NCBI RefSeq assembly: GCF_024497955.1
Contig: NZ_JANHKP010000018.1
Location: 62,001-126,000, forward strand
DNA length: 64,000 nucleotides
Reading direction: 5' to 3'
DNA from: Streptomyces sp. C10-9-1
GTDB lineage: Bacteria > Actinomycetota > Actinomycetes > Streptomycetales > Streptomycetaceae
Shown: in pieces, positions 16,971 through 25,337 of the stretch
How the letters are laid out: the number at the start of each line of letters is the position of its first letter
How positions within the stretch are numbered: position 1 is the stretch's first letter
Translations under genes and position numbers: made by a program
Notes under the pieces: model-generated
Told to the model about the DNA's origin: nothing
Seen by the model: only the letters and a program-made list of their open reading frames with translations
Database searches by the model: none

Positions 16971-17168
16971 GTGCGTGTGACCGTCGACGGAGGGGCCTGC
17001 ATCGGCGCGGGGCAGTGCGCCCTGACCTGCCCGGAGGTCTTCACCCAGGACGAGGACGGCTTCGGCACCGTGGCACCGGGCCACGAGGACGGCGCGGGCA
17101 GCCCGCTCGTGCGCGAGGCCGCGCGGGCCTGCCCGGTCGGGGCCGTCGTACTCGTCGAGGACGCTTAG
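16971..17168 (+). CDS. Small ferredoxin, partner of the P450
   Basis: A 65-residue ferredoxin with GTG start at 16971, 17 bases after the P450. The cluster motif is CIGAGQCALTCPEVF near the N-terminus and ACPVGAV near the C-terminus. P450-linked actinomycete ferredoxins of this type usually carry a [3Fe-4S] cluster on three cysteines with a non-cysteine residue in place of the third Cys of the first motif. Here that position is Cys (ALTCPEV), giving four cluster cysteines and so potentially a [4Fe-4S] or convertible cluster. It would shuttle electrons from a ferredoxin reductase to the P450. Confidence 0.93.
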   Translation: MRVTVDGGACIGAGQCALTCPEVFTQDEDGFGTVAPGHEDGAGSPLVREAARACPVGAVVLVEDA

Positions 17169-17369
17169 GGCCTGTCTCCTTGAACGGCTATGAGTGCCGT
17201 TTCTGTGGGGTGCTGGCGGGTGGGTGGTGACCGCACCGGCGCGCCGGGCATCCTCGATCCGGCAGGCGCGGGGAGGGATTCGGGTGGAGTTCGCCTTCGA
17301 TTGCGGGTGGTGCGGCGGGGACGACTACGGGCGGCCCCGGACTCCTGGGACCTGCCCTCCCCCAGGACC

Positions 17370-17501
17370 GACCTCACGGGCAACACCCGCGAGCACCTGA
17401 ACACGGTCACCACCGAACGCAAAGGCTGGCCAAGCGAAACGCTCGGCTGGGAAACCCCAGCCGAGCGCCTGCGTAGACCGCTCGTCGTCACACGGCAGTG
17501 A
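17370..17501 (+). pseudogene. IS30-family transposase, C-terminal remnant
   Basis: The last 43 codons before the stop at 17499 read TREHLNTV ... TLGWETPAERL, the conserved C-terminal end of IS30-family transposases. The DDE core and N-terminus are missing. The bases just upstream (17169-17369) give no readable gene. A GGGCCTGTCT sequence at 17168 resembles an IS end but is not proven to be one. Confidence 0.75.
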
Positions 17502-17863
17502 TCATGGGTTGTGGCGATCTCCAGAATCCGTCAGCTGTGGGGCGCCGCTGCCTCCGCTGCGAGTGCGGCAGGGACGTGGGTGGAGGTGCGTTCCCCGGTC
17601 CGCCGGGCGAGACCGACACCTGTACTCGCACCGGGTGGACCGTCGGCCTTCAGCTACCGGTAGAACGGGACAGGGAGACCTCCTGGACGCGGCACAGCCG
17701 CTGTGTGTCTTCTTCCCCGGCAGCACACGTCGGGGAGGTTTCCTCGCCATGGCCGACCGCTGCACTGAACTCGTCGCCTTCACTGCCGAGTTGACCCACG
17801 GGGCGCCATACGCCGCTTCTCCAAGGCCCACGGCAAGAAGGAGTTCAGGTGAAGCCTCGCCCT
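17502..17863. other. Degenerate stretch without a gene
   Basis: About 360 bases of mixed, lower-GC sequence between the IS30 remnant and the GH16 gene. I can read no family in any frame; it is probably mobile-element debris. Confidence 0.5.
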
Positions 17864-18964
17864 CTACCTCCAGACACGGAGGTAGTCCACGGCGAAGGAG
17901 AAGGGAGTGCGGCCTTCGGGCGGGGGATGGTAGGCGCCAGCGCACACCGATAGGTTCAGGATGAGGTGCGCGGACCAGTTGTTGCCGACGCCGGTGTGGT
18001 CGGAGTAGATCCTGCGCCCGTTGAGGTACCAGTCGGAAGAGTGGGCCCCGAAGTGCACCCCGATCGTGATCCACCGCCCCGGGCCTATGCTCTCGGGGTC
18101 GCGGTAGTAGGTGCCAGCGGGTCTCACTCGGTTGGTGAGTTCGAGTAGGTCGAAGTTGTTCGGGTGATACTCGAACACATCGACTTCGCCGTTTCCGTCC
18201 TTCCACGTCCACAGCGCCGGCCATGCCCCATGGGCGTCGGGCAGGCGAACTCGCGTCTCTGCGTAGTCGCCTGGGCGGACCATGAAGTCCTCGTCGGTGT
18301 TTTCGGTCGTCAGCAGACCTGTTTCCCATGCCAACCGACCGTTCTCTAGAATCCGCCGAGAGGGCCTGGCTGTGAAAGTCGCGACGCCCGCATGCGTCGA
18401 CACCGCGGATGGGCTCAGCCAATCGAGCTTGTTGTCCTTCGGGTTATGGTCGCCGTACTCGTACGCGCTCGTTCGGCTACCATTCCATCGCTTCCCCCAT
18501 GAAATGCGACCGAATTCCTCTCCGAAGGCCAGTGATTTTCCTGCGCTCGGCGGAAGCCCTCCTTGTGTAGACGTGACGGAGAGCTTTACGTGCGGCAGGT
18601 TGTAGAATCGTCCGGCGATCTCGTAGAAGCCGAACATGACGTATTCACCGGGCTCAAAGCTTCGCCTTCCAGTGGTGATCGTCACGCCGTTTCGGCATAT
18701 GCGGACGTTTTCTCTCGCGCCCGGGAAATCCAGGTTCCTTCCGCGTTGATCGCGGACCGCCACTCCCAGGCGTCGAACGGTGGTACATCGCGATGCCCGC
18801 ACGGTGAGCGTGGCAGCGGTCGGACTCGCCGCCACCGCGCGAGACGGCGTGAGGCTAACCAGAGTTACCGCAGCATTCGGCGGAGCGGCCTCGGCGACGC
18901 CCACAGAGGGCAGGCCAAGTAAAGCCATGGATATTACGGAAAGTGCAGTCAATAGCAGACGCAC
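17864..18964 (-). CDS. Secreted GH16-like glycoside hydrolase
   Basis: A 366-residue protein with a Sec signal peptide (MRLLLTALSVISMALLGLPS, cleavage near AEAAP), an N-terminal beta-rich region of ~120 residues, and a C-terminal GH16 domain. The catalytic motif E-x-D-x-x-E appears as GEVDVFEYH, preceded by GAWPALWTWKDG and followed by WYLNGRRIY and NLSVCAGAYH, as in laminarinases and lichenases. Substrate is probably a beta-1,3/1,4-glucan or agar-type polymer. The start is GTG with a GGGAG site. Codon and base composition are clearly less GC-rich than neighbouring genes and the gene lies between IS remnants, so it looks laterally acquired. Confidence 0.85.
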   Translation of the reverse strand: MRLLLTALSVISMALLGLPSVGVAEAAPPNAAVTLVSLTPSRAVAASPTAATLTVRASRCTTVRRLGVAVRDQRGRNLDFPGARENVRICRNGVTITTGRRSFEPGEYVMFGFYEIAGRFYNLPHVKLSVTSTQGGLPPSAGKSLAFGEEFGRISWGKRWNGSRTSAYEYGDHNPKDNKLDWLSPSAVSTHAGVATFTARPSRRILENGRLAWETGLLTTENTDEDFMVRPGDYAETRVRLPDAHGAWPALWTWKDGNGEVDVFEYHPNNFDLLELTNRVRPAGTYYRDPESIGPGRWITIGVHFGAHSSDWYLNGRRIYSDHTGVGNNWSAHLILNLSVCAGAYHPPPEGRTPFSFAVDYLRVWR

Positions 18965-19551
18965 AGAAGTCTCCCTTCGCTCGCGAAATTACGTCCCGTG
19001 ACCTAACTCGGAGCATGGAAAGCCAGGCTGGCCGAAGCGATTCACAGGAGCAATGCGAAGCTAACCCGGTCTCCAGTCGCAGGCAACAGGGCGAGTGCTG
19101 AGCCGCCTCCGGGATAAAGTAATCGCCCCAAGAGAGTGAACGACACTGTCGCCTGCAATTTCAAAATGGCCGAATGGGGTAGAACCCATCCGCCATCCAG
19201 GCGTGCTGATTAACCGGAACGGCCGCGATTAGGCTTGCTGGAGCTTGAAACTACGGCTTGCGAAGTACTGCCGCTGAGTCGATTCCATTCTGAATAGTTG
19301 CAGGTCAGCAGGGGAACAGATTGGCCTGGACGATGGCGCTGACGTGTCGGGCGGAGCATCTGGCCCAGCGGAGTAACCGCCAGGAACCCAACAGGGTGCA
19401 GGCGTGCTCGGCGCACGCCCTCACTCGGCATGGTCGCGGTGGCACTGTCGGCAGTGCTCGGCTTGCTCGCGGTGGCGGACGTACGGTGGCACACCCCGAC
19501 GGCCTGGTAGGTCGCGACCGGCCAAGGCGAAGGGTCTGCCGCACGAGCGGG
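18965..19551. other. Low-GC intergenic stretch upstream of GH16
   Basis: Nearly 600 bases with visibly lower GC than the rest of the window. It should contain the GH16 promoter, but no gene or intact IS could be read. Confidence 0.5.
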
Positions 19552-19741
19552 TGACAGAGGCAGTGCCGGAGGCCGACCGCCCGCTTTCGACGCCGAGGCA
19601 TACAAGCAGCGCTACTCAATCGAACGCTGTATCAACCGGCTCAAGGAATGGCGCGGCCTGGCCATGGGGACCGACAAGCTCGCCATCGCCTACCAGGCCG
19701 CACTCCACCTCGCCGCGACCCTCATCCGGGCACGGCGGTAG
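19552..19741 (+). pseudogene. IS5-family transposase, C-terminal remnant
   Basis: The frame ending at the TAG 19739-19741 reads GRPPAFDAEAYKQRYSIERC, then INRLKEWRGLAMGTDKLAI and an AALHLAATLIRARR tail. This is the C-terminal DDE end of IS5-family transposases (E of the DDE triad in SIER). The remainder upstream is not recognisable, so the element is dead. Confidence 0.85.
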
Positions 19742-19746
19742 CCCGC

Positions 19747-20130
19747 TCAGCGATCGACCACCCACCGTGCGTCCGCAGGCCGAGAGCCCGTGCCAACGAT
19801 GTGCTCCACGAGCTTGCATGCCTCACGGATGGGGACGGTGTCCTCATCCGGATACTCGTCGCCCTGCCCGTTGGAGAGGACGAACCCGTCGCTCGCCCCC
19901 GCAGTTCCGGGGTCCACGGCATGCTCGCCGGGATCACCCTCGCCTTCGAGCAGCACCACCATCGCTCGCTCGGCATTCGTCACGAAGGCCAGCAAACGTC
20001 CAGACGAACTGGTCAGCCACGTCTCAAGCCGCCCGCTGTCGATCCTCGACCGAAGAGCCTCCACCACCCCCGCCGACGATACGGGGACAGGGCTGTCGTC
20101 ATTGATCACCCAAGACTCGATCACGAGCAC
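19747..20130 (-). CDS. Imm1-like immunity protein (orphan)
   Basis: The ~127-residue acidic protein contains RLLAFVTNAERAMVVLL, EGEGDPGEHAVDP and DEYPDEDTVPIREAC, resembling Imm1-type immunity proteins of polymorphic toxin systems and related Streptomyces orphans. The coding part of the frame begins about 20130; GTG at 20130 or 20124 are both possible and neither has a clear ribosome site. No toxin gene is adjacent; the gene abuts the IS5 remnant by 5 bases, so it may be the survivor of a disrupted toxin locus. Function is a guess from weak resemblance. Confidence 0.5.
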   Translation of the reverse strand: MLVIESWVINDDSPVPVSSAGVVEALRSRIDSGRLETWLTSSSGRLLAFVTNAERAMVVLLEGEGDPGEHAVDPGTAGASDGFVLSNGQGDEYPDEDTVPIREACKLVEHIVGTGSRPADARWVVDR

Positions 20131-21078
20131 GACGATCTCACGGACGGATCCGAGAGACAGTCCCCAGCGGCGCCGCTCCCGCACCCCGGGCGTCCCACCC
20201 GTGCGGATCGACCGCCCGGTCGGCCGCCGAAGGCGCCGCAGCTCCCCGGCTCCGCCGCCGGGACGGCCGGGAGCCGGGGGCCTCCCGGGCACCGGCTCCC
20301 GGTGGCCGCAGTGCCGGCGCCCTCCTGCGCGTGCGACGGTGGCGGCCGGGGGCGCCCGGTGCGGGAGCCCCGCATGCAGGCAGCGGTGACGACGCCTCAG
20401 CCCCGGGGCGTGCTCCCGGCCGCGCCGCGGGCGCGGCCCGCCGGAGGTCTGCGCGGGGCTGCCGACGGCCCTCCGGGGCACCGCGCGGGAGCGCGGTCGG
20501 GGCGGCCCGTCGCCGCCTCACCGGACCGGTCCGGGGTGCTCCCCCCGGTGCACACGGGCGGCGGCGCCCTGCCCGCACCGCCCCCGGCCGCCGCCTCCCC
20601 CACCGCCCGCCGGGGGTCCGGGCGCCGCGGAGGCGGAGGCCCGTCCGCCCGCGCCGCGGTCCCGTGCCGCGCCGGGGAAGTCGGCGGCCCCGTGTGTGCG
20701 GCGCGCCGCACACGCTTCCCCGGTGCACCGGTTACCCGTGCGTTCCGCACGGCGCAGTGGTGACAGCGGTGACTGTTCCGGCCCGTCCGCCCCGTGACAC
20801 CGTTTCTCCTGTCACCGACCGGAAGGGAAACGGGCGGGAACCAGGGCCTTGCCGGAGTCTGAGACGCGGACCGCCACTTCTACGACGCACCGTCCGGAGA
20901 ACCCGGGACCCGACGCCGGAGGCACTCCCGTGCACTCCGTTCTCCGCGCCGGTCGAAACCATTCGGCAGCGTCGACGACACCGTGCGCCCGCTGCGGCGG
21001 GTGATGCCGGGCGCGCACGGTCCACATGTTCCGAAGGCATAGTCCAATCTGCGGTCCTCGCGGTGGAGAGGGATGGGC
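20131..21078. other. Long intergenic region upstream of lanL, with an inverted repeat
   Basis: About 950 bases without a supportable gene; frames read as low-complexity Arg/Pro/Gly. An inverted repeat GTGACA-N10-TGTCAC at 20794-20815 lies ~265 bases before lanL, and a related GTGAC pair lies just upstream; these are possible operator sites. The lanL promoter is not clear by eye. Confidence 0.5.
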
Positions 21079-23751
21079 ATGACGAGCCAGGCAAGCGAAG
21101 TCGAACTCCAGGACCTGCTGGACCGGTCGCTGGACGCCACGGGGCAGGCCGTGCGGTGGACCGTGGACACGGACGCGATGTGGTGCCGTCTGACACCCGC
21201 CTCCGCGGCGCCGCCCGAGCAGGGCTGGAAGCTCCACGTGTCGGCCACGCCCGCTTCCGCTCCCGCGGTGCTGGCGCGTTGCCTGGAGGTGCTGCTGCCC
21301 CGGGAATCCATGTTCAAGTTCGCCCGGTCCCTGGAGCAGGTGAGCGCGCTCAACTCCCGTGCCACGCCGAGGGGCAACTCGGGCAAGTTCATCACCGTCT
21401 ACCCCCGCTCGGACGCCGACGCGGCCGCGATCGCGCTGGAGCTCCACCGGGCCACGGCGGGACTCGCCGGCCCGCGGATCCTGTCCGACCAGCCGTACGC
21501 CGTGAACAGCCTGGTGCACTACCGCTACGGGGCGTTCGTCGGCCGTCAGCGGCTCTCCGAGTCGGGCCTGCTGGTGTGGTACATGGAGGACCCGGACGGC
21601 AACCCCGTGGAGGACGTCCGCACCGGCCGCTACTCGCCGCCGGCGTGGGCTGTGAGCCCGTTCCCGGCCTCCGTGCCCGCCCCGCCGGCCGCGGAGCGGG
21701 CCACGGCGGACCCGGTGCTGCTGGGCGGCCGCTTCTCGGTGCGGGAGGCGATCCGCCACACGAACAAGGGCGGCGTCTACCGGGGGACGGACGTCACCGC
21801 GGGCGTGCCGGTGGTCATCAAGGAGGCCCGGCCGCACGTGGAAGCCGACGCCTCCGGATCCGACGTGCGGGACTGGCTGCGCGTCGAGGCCCGGGTGCTG
21901 GAGTTCCTCGACGGCTCGGGGCTGGCGCCGCGGCTCCTGGCGATGTTCGAGCACGGCGGACACCTCTTCCTGGCCGAGGAGGAGATCGAGGGCGTCCCGC
22001 TGCGCAACTGGGTCGCCGAGCGCTTCCGCGACGTGGGCGGCGAGCGCTACCGCGCCGAAGCCCTGGCCATGGCGGGGCGTCTGGTGGACCTCCTCGCCGC
22101 GGCCCACGGCCTGGGCTGCGTCCTGCGGGACTTCACGCCCGGCAACATCATGGTCCGGCCCGACGGTGAACTGCGCCTCATCGACCTGGAGCTCGCCGTC
22201 CTCAAGGACGACGTCCCGCTTCCGACCACGGTGGGGACTCCCGGCTTCAGTGCCCCCGAGCGGCTGGCGGGCGCGCCGGTCTCGCCGACGGCCGACTACT
22301 ACAGCCTGGGTGCCGCCGTGTGCTTCGTCCTCACGGGCAAGGTCCCCGGTCTGCAGGCCGAGGAGCCCGCGACCAGGACCGCGCACGAGCGGCTCGCCGG
22401 GTGGCTGGCCGCCTGCGACGACGTGCTGCGGCTGCCCGAGGGCCTGATCGAGATGATCCTCGGGCTGATGGCGGACGAACCCGCCGAGCGCTGGGACCCC
22501 GACCGGGCCGGCGCCGCCCTTCGCCGGGCGGCACGGGGACGTCCGGGCCGGGCCGCCGCGGTCCCGGCCGACCGGACCCCGCGGTCCGACGCGACGCAGG
22601 GCGCGGTGGCGGGGATGGTGGACCACCTCATCGACTCGATGACCCCGCAGGACGAACGCCGCCTGTGGCCGGTGTCCGTCAGAGCGGGGGAGACCGACCC
22701 CTGCACGGTGCAGCAGGGTGCCGCCGGTGTCCTCGCGGTCCTGACCCGGTACTTCGAGTTGACCGGCGACCAGCGCCTGCCGGAGGTGCTCTCCACCGCG
22801 GGGCACTGGATGGCGGCGCGGACGGACACCCGCTCCACACGGGCCGGCCTGCACTTCGGCGGCCGGGGAACCGCGTGGGCGCTGTACGAAGCCGGCCGTG
22901 TCCTCGACGACCGCGTGCTCGTCGAGCATGCGACGGCCCTGGCCCTGGCCCCCCAGGAACCGGCGCCCCACCACGACATCACCCACGGCCGGGCGGGGAG
23001 CGGACTGGCCGCCGCCCACCTCTGGCACCGCACGGGGGACCAGCGTTTCGCCGAACGCGTCGTCGAGGCGGCCGACGCGCTGGTCGCCGCCGCGACACCC
23101 GAGCCGTCCGGCGTCAGCTGGCCCGCGCCTCCCGAGGTGGTCACCGGGAGCGTCGGTGAACGCTACCTCGGCTTCGCCCACGGGACGGCCGGCATCGGAT
23201 GCTTCCTGCTCGCCGCTTCCGCCGTCACGGGCCGTCAGGAGCACCGGGACCTGGCCCTGGCGGCGGGAGACGCGCTGGCCGCCGCCGCGCTGACGGTCGG
23301 CGGGGCGGCGCAGTGGCCCTCCCGAGCCGGTGACGTGCCCACCGCCCCGTACTGGTGCCACGGTTCGGCAGGAATCGGCTCCTTCCTGCTCCGGCTGTGG
23401 CAGGCCACCGGCGACGATCGGTACGGCGAGCTCGCCCGGGGTGCGACCAGGGCCGTCGTGGAGCGTGCCTCCCGGGCCCCCCTCGCCCAGTGCCACGGAC
23501 TCGCGGGCAACGGCGACTTCCTCCTCGACATGGCCGCCGCCACGGGGGACGCCGCCCACGGCGCGTCGGCCGAGGCCCTGGCCCGCCTCATCACCGCCGA
23601 ACAGATCCACCGCGACGGCCACGTCGTCTTCCCCAACGAGTACGGGGACGTCTCGACGGGCTGGAGCGACGGGTCCGCAGGAATCCTCGCGTTCCTCCTG
23701 CGGACCCGCCACACGGACTCCCGGCTCTGGATGATCCAGCAGCCGGGCTGA
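21079..23751 (+). CDS. lanL: Class IV lanthipeptide synthetase LanL
   Basis: A ~890-residue three-domain enzyme. Residues ~1-205 form the phosphoSer/phosphoThr lyase region; ~210-470 a kinase-like domain (GGVYRGTDVTAGVPVVIKEA, RDFTPGNIMV catalytic loop, LIDLELAV); ~500-890 a LanC-like cyclase. The zinc ligands are present: Cys760 in YWCHGSAGIG and Cys805-His806 in QCHGLAGNG. Retained ligands separate class IV (LanL) from class III (LanKC). It phosphorylates and eliminates Ser/Thr in the LanA core, then closes thioether rings. ATG 21079 is preferred to ATG 21073 because GGAGAGGG is optimally spaced from it. The precursor follows 41 bases downstream. Confidence 0.95.
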   Translation: MTSQASEVELQDLLDRSLDATGQAVRWTVDTDAMWCRLTPASAAPPEQGWKLHVSATPASAPAVLARCLEVLLPRESMFKFARSLEQVSALNSRATPRGNSGKFITVYPRSDADAAAIALELHRATAGLAGPRILSDQPYAVNSLVHYRYGAFVGRQRLSESGLLVWYMEDPDGNPVEDVRTGRYSPPAWAVSPFPASVPAPPAAERATADPVLLGGRFSVREAIRHTNKGGVYRGTDVTAGVPVVIKEARPHVEADASGSDVRDWLRVEARVLEFLDGSGLAPRLLAMFEHGGHLFLAEEEIEGVPLRNWVAERFRDVGGERYRAEALAMAGRLVDLLAAAHGLGCVLRDFTPGNIMVRPDGELRLIDLELAVLKDDVPLPTTVGTPGFSAPERLAGAPVSPTADYYSLGAAVCFVLTGKVPGLQAEEPATRTAHERLAGWLAACDDVLRLPEGLIEMILGLMADEPAERWDPDRAGAALRRAARGRPGRAAAVPADRTPRSDATQGAVAGMVDHLIDSMTPQDERRLWPVSVRAGETDPCTVQQGAAGVLAVLTRYFELTGDQRLPEVLSTAGHWMAARTDTRSTRAGLHFGGRGTAWALYEAGRVLDDRVLVEHATALALAPQEPAPHHDITHGRAGSGLAAAHLWHRTGDQRFAERVVEAADALVAAATPEPSGVSWPAPPEVVTGSVGERYLGFAHGTAGIGCFLLAASAVTGRQEHRDLALAAGDALAAAALTVGGAAQWPSRAGDVPTAPYWCHGSAGIGSFLLRLWQATGDDRYGELARGATRAVVERASRAPLAQCHGLAGNGDFLLDMAAATGDAAHGASAEALARLITAEQIHRDGHVVFPNEYGDVSTGWSDGSAGILAFLLRTRHTDSRLWMIQQPG

Positions 23752-23792
23752 CAGGGACCCCCTGTCGACACCACGAAGAGAAGGAGATAGTC

Positions 23793-23948
23793 ATGGAGAA
23801 CCGCGACCTCGAACTGCTGGCTCACCTGCACGCCCTTCCGGAGACCGACCCGATCGGCGCCGACGGAGCCGCGTTCGCCGACACGTGTGCCTGCGTCGGC
23901 CTGCTCACGCTCCTCAACACCGTCTGCGTGGGCATCAGCTGCGCCTGA
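23793..23948 (+). CDS. lanA: Class IV lanthipeptide precursor, venezuelin/streptocollin type
   Basis: A 51-residue precursor with an AGAAGGAGAT ribosome site. The leader begins MENRDLELLAHLHALPETDP and the core covers TCACVGLLTLLNTVCVGISC-A (residues 31-51), very close to remembered VenA/streptocollin sequences. Thr31, Thr39, Thr43 and Ser49 are the dehydratable residues and Cys32, 34, 45 and 50 the ring partners, allowing up to four rings. It lies directly between lanL and the ABC exporter. Differences from venezuelin as I recall it (for example Ala33 and Val46) would make this a congener. Confidence 0.95.
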   Translation: MENRDLELLAHLHALPETDPIGADGAAFADTCACVGLLTLLNTVCVGISCA

Positions 23949-24103
23949 CCAGGCCGCAGCCCGCGCGGATCCGATCCCACCCGGCGGCCCCGCCGACCGC
24001 TCCGCTGTTGACGAGGCACTGAACGCCGGGCACCCGTAGGCCGGCAACACCCCGTGCACCCGCATCGCCAGCCGATCAGGGCAGCACGAGGGAGCCGGCC
24101 GGC

Positions 24104-24174
24104 CTCCGGCCGGTGGCCGCCCCCGTGGCAGCCACCGGCCGGAGCATCGTGCCCCCGCCCTGGCGGGGGCACGA
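24104..24174 (+). terminator. Tandem hairpins between lanA and the exporter
   Basis: Two consecutive perfect stem-loops: a 14-bp stem (24104-24117 with 24131-24144) and a 13-bp stem (24147-24159 with 24162-24174). They lie in the 312-base gap after the precursor. They may terminate or attenuate read-through so that precursor mRNA exceeds transporter mRNA, a common RiPP arrangement. Confidence 0.7.
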
Positions 24175-24260
24175 AAGCACCCGCCCCCGAGCACCACACC
24201 GCCCCTCCGACGTACCGCACGCCCAAGTCCGTGGACGCCACCCAGCAGACGAGGACCTGA

Positions 24261-25337
24261 GTGACCATGCAGCCCCACGCCGGTGCCGATGCCCCCGAAC
24301 GGGCGCCCCTCCCGACCTCCGCCACGGCCCCGGAGGGTGCGCGGCCCGAAGCGCGGGGGCCGTACGCCATCAGCACCCGCGGCCTGGTCAAGAGCTACCC
24401 CGGCCCGGACGGCGGCGTCACTCCCGCCGTGCACGGCCTGGACCTCGACGTGCACCAGGGCGAGACCTTCGCGTTCCTCGGCCCCAACGGCGCGGGGAAG
24501 TCCACCACGATCTCCCTCCTGTGCGCCCTGGCCCGCCCCACCGCCGGAACGGCCACGGTGGCAGGCGTCGACGTCCTCACCCACCCGGGCCAGGTCCGCC
24601 GCCAGGTCGGCATGCTCTTCCAGCACAGCGCACTCGACATGGAGCTGACGGTGCAGCAGAACCTGCGCGTCCACGCCCGGCTCTACGGCATGAGCCGCCG
24701 CGACGCCCACCGGCGCACCACCGAGACCCTCGACGCCATCGGCCTCGGCGACCGGCGGCGGGCCCCGGTCCGCACCCTCTCCGGCGGCATGCGCCGCCGC
24801 CTCGAACTCGCCCGCGGCCTCCTCCACGAGCCGCGGGTCCTCTTCCTCGACGAGCCCACCACCGGGCTCGACCCCCACGCGCGCGCCCAGGTCTGGGACT
24901 ACCTGCGCCAGTTGCGCGAGCGGCAGGGGACCACCCTCTTCATCACCACCCACTACCTGGACGAGGCCGAGAACTGCGACCGCCTCGCCATCATCGACGG
25001 CGGGCGCCTGGTCGCGCAGGGTCCGCCCGCCGCCCTCAAGGCCGCCATCGGCAACGACCGGGTGGTCCTGCGCACCCACGACGACCCTGCCGCCGACCGC
25101 GTCGTGCGCCGCGCCGCCCCGCCGGGCACCCTTACCACCCCCGGCCCGGACGGGATCAGCCTGCGCCTGCCCGACGGCAGTTCCTGGATCCCCCGCCTGT
25201 GCGCGGCTCTCGCCGCGGAGGGCATCCCCGTCCGGGCCGCCTCCGCGACCCCGCCGACCCTCGACGACGTCTTCTTCCACCACACCGGCCGCAGCATCCA
25301 CACCGCGGGACCCAAGGCGGCGGGTGAGGGCCTGTGA
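24261..25337 (+). CDS. ABC exporter ATP-binding protein (LanT-like)
   Basis: The 358-residue ATPase has Walker A GPNGAGKSTT, Q-loop in MLFQHSALDMELTV, signature LSGGMRRRLELARGL, Walker B VLFLDEPTTGLD and H-loop TTHYLDEAE, the drug/peptide-export (DrrA/CcmA) type. A ~35-residue N-terminal extension precedes the domain. The GTG start at 24261 has GAGG 7 bases upstream; ATG 24267 is in frame. It overlaps the permease start by GTGA. As part of the lanL-lanA cluster it most likely powers export of the modified lanthipeptide; leader removal would need a protease elsewhere, as no C39 peptidase domain is present. Confidence 0.93.
   Translation: MTMQPHAGADAPERAPLPTSATAPEGARPEARGPYAISTRGLVKSYPGPDGGVTPAVHGLDLDVHQGETFAFLGPNGAGKSTTISLLCALARPTAGTATVAGVDVLTHPGQVRRQVGMLFQHSALDMELTVQQNLRVHARLYGMSRRDAHRRTTETLDAIGLGDRRRAPVRTLSGGMRRRLELARGLLHEPRVLFLDEPTTGLDPHARAQVWDYLRQLRERQGTTLFITTHYLDEAENCDRLAIIDGGRLVAQGPPAALKAAIGNDRVVLRTHDDPAADRVVRRAAPPGTLTTPGPDGISLRLPDGSSWIPRLCAALAAEGIPVRAASATPPTLDDVFFHHTGRSIHTAGPKAAGEGL

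Noticed and set aside
17168-17190. GGGCCTGTCT as the end of an IS element
   Set aside because: No matching inverted partner or target duplication found by eye.
20331-22169. Long plus-strand frame before and across the start of lanL
   Set aside because: No motif and overlaps the kinase-domain gene; composition is that of a GC-rich shadow.
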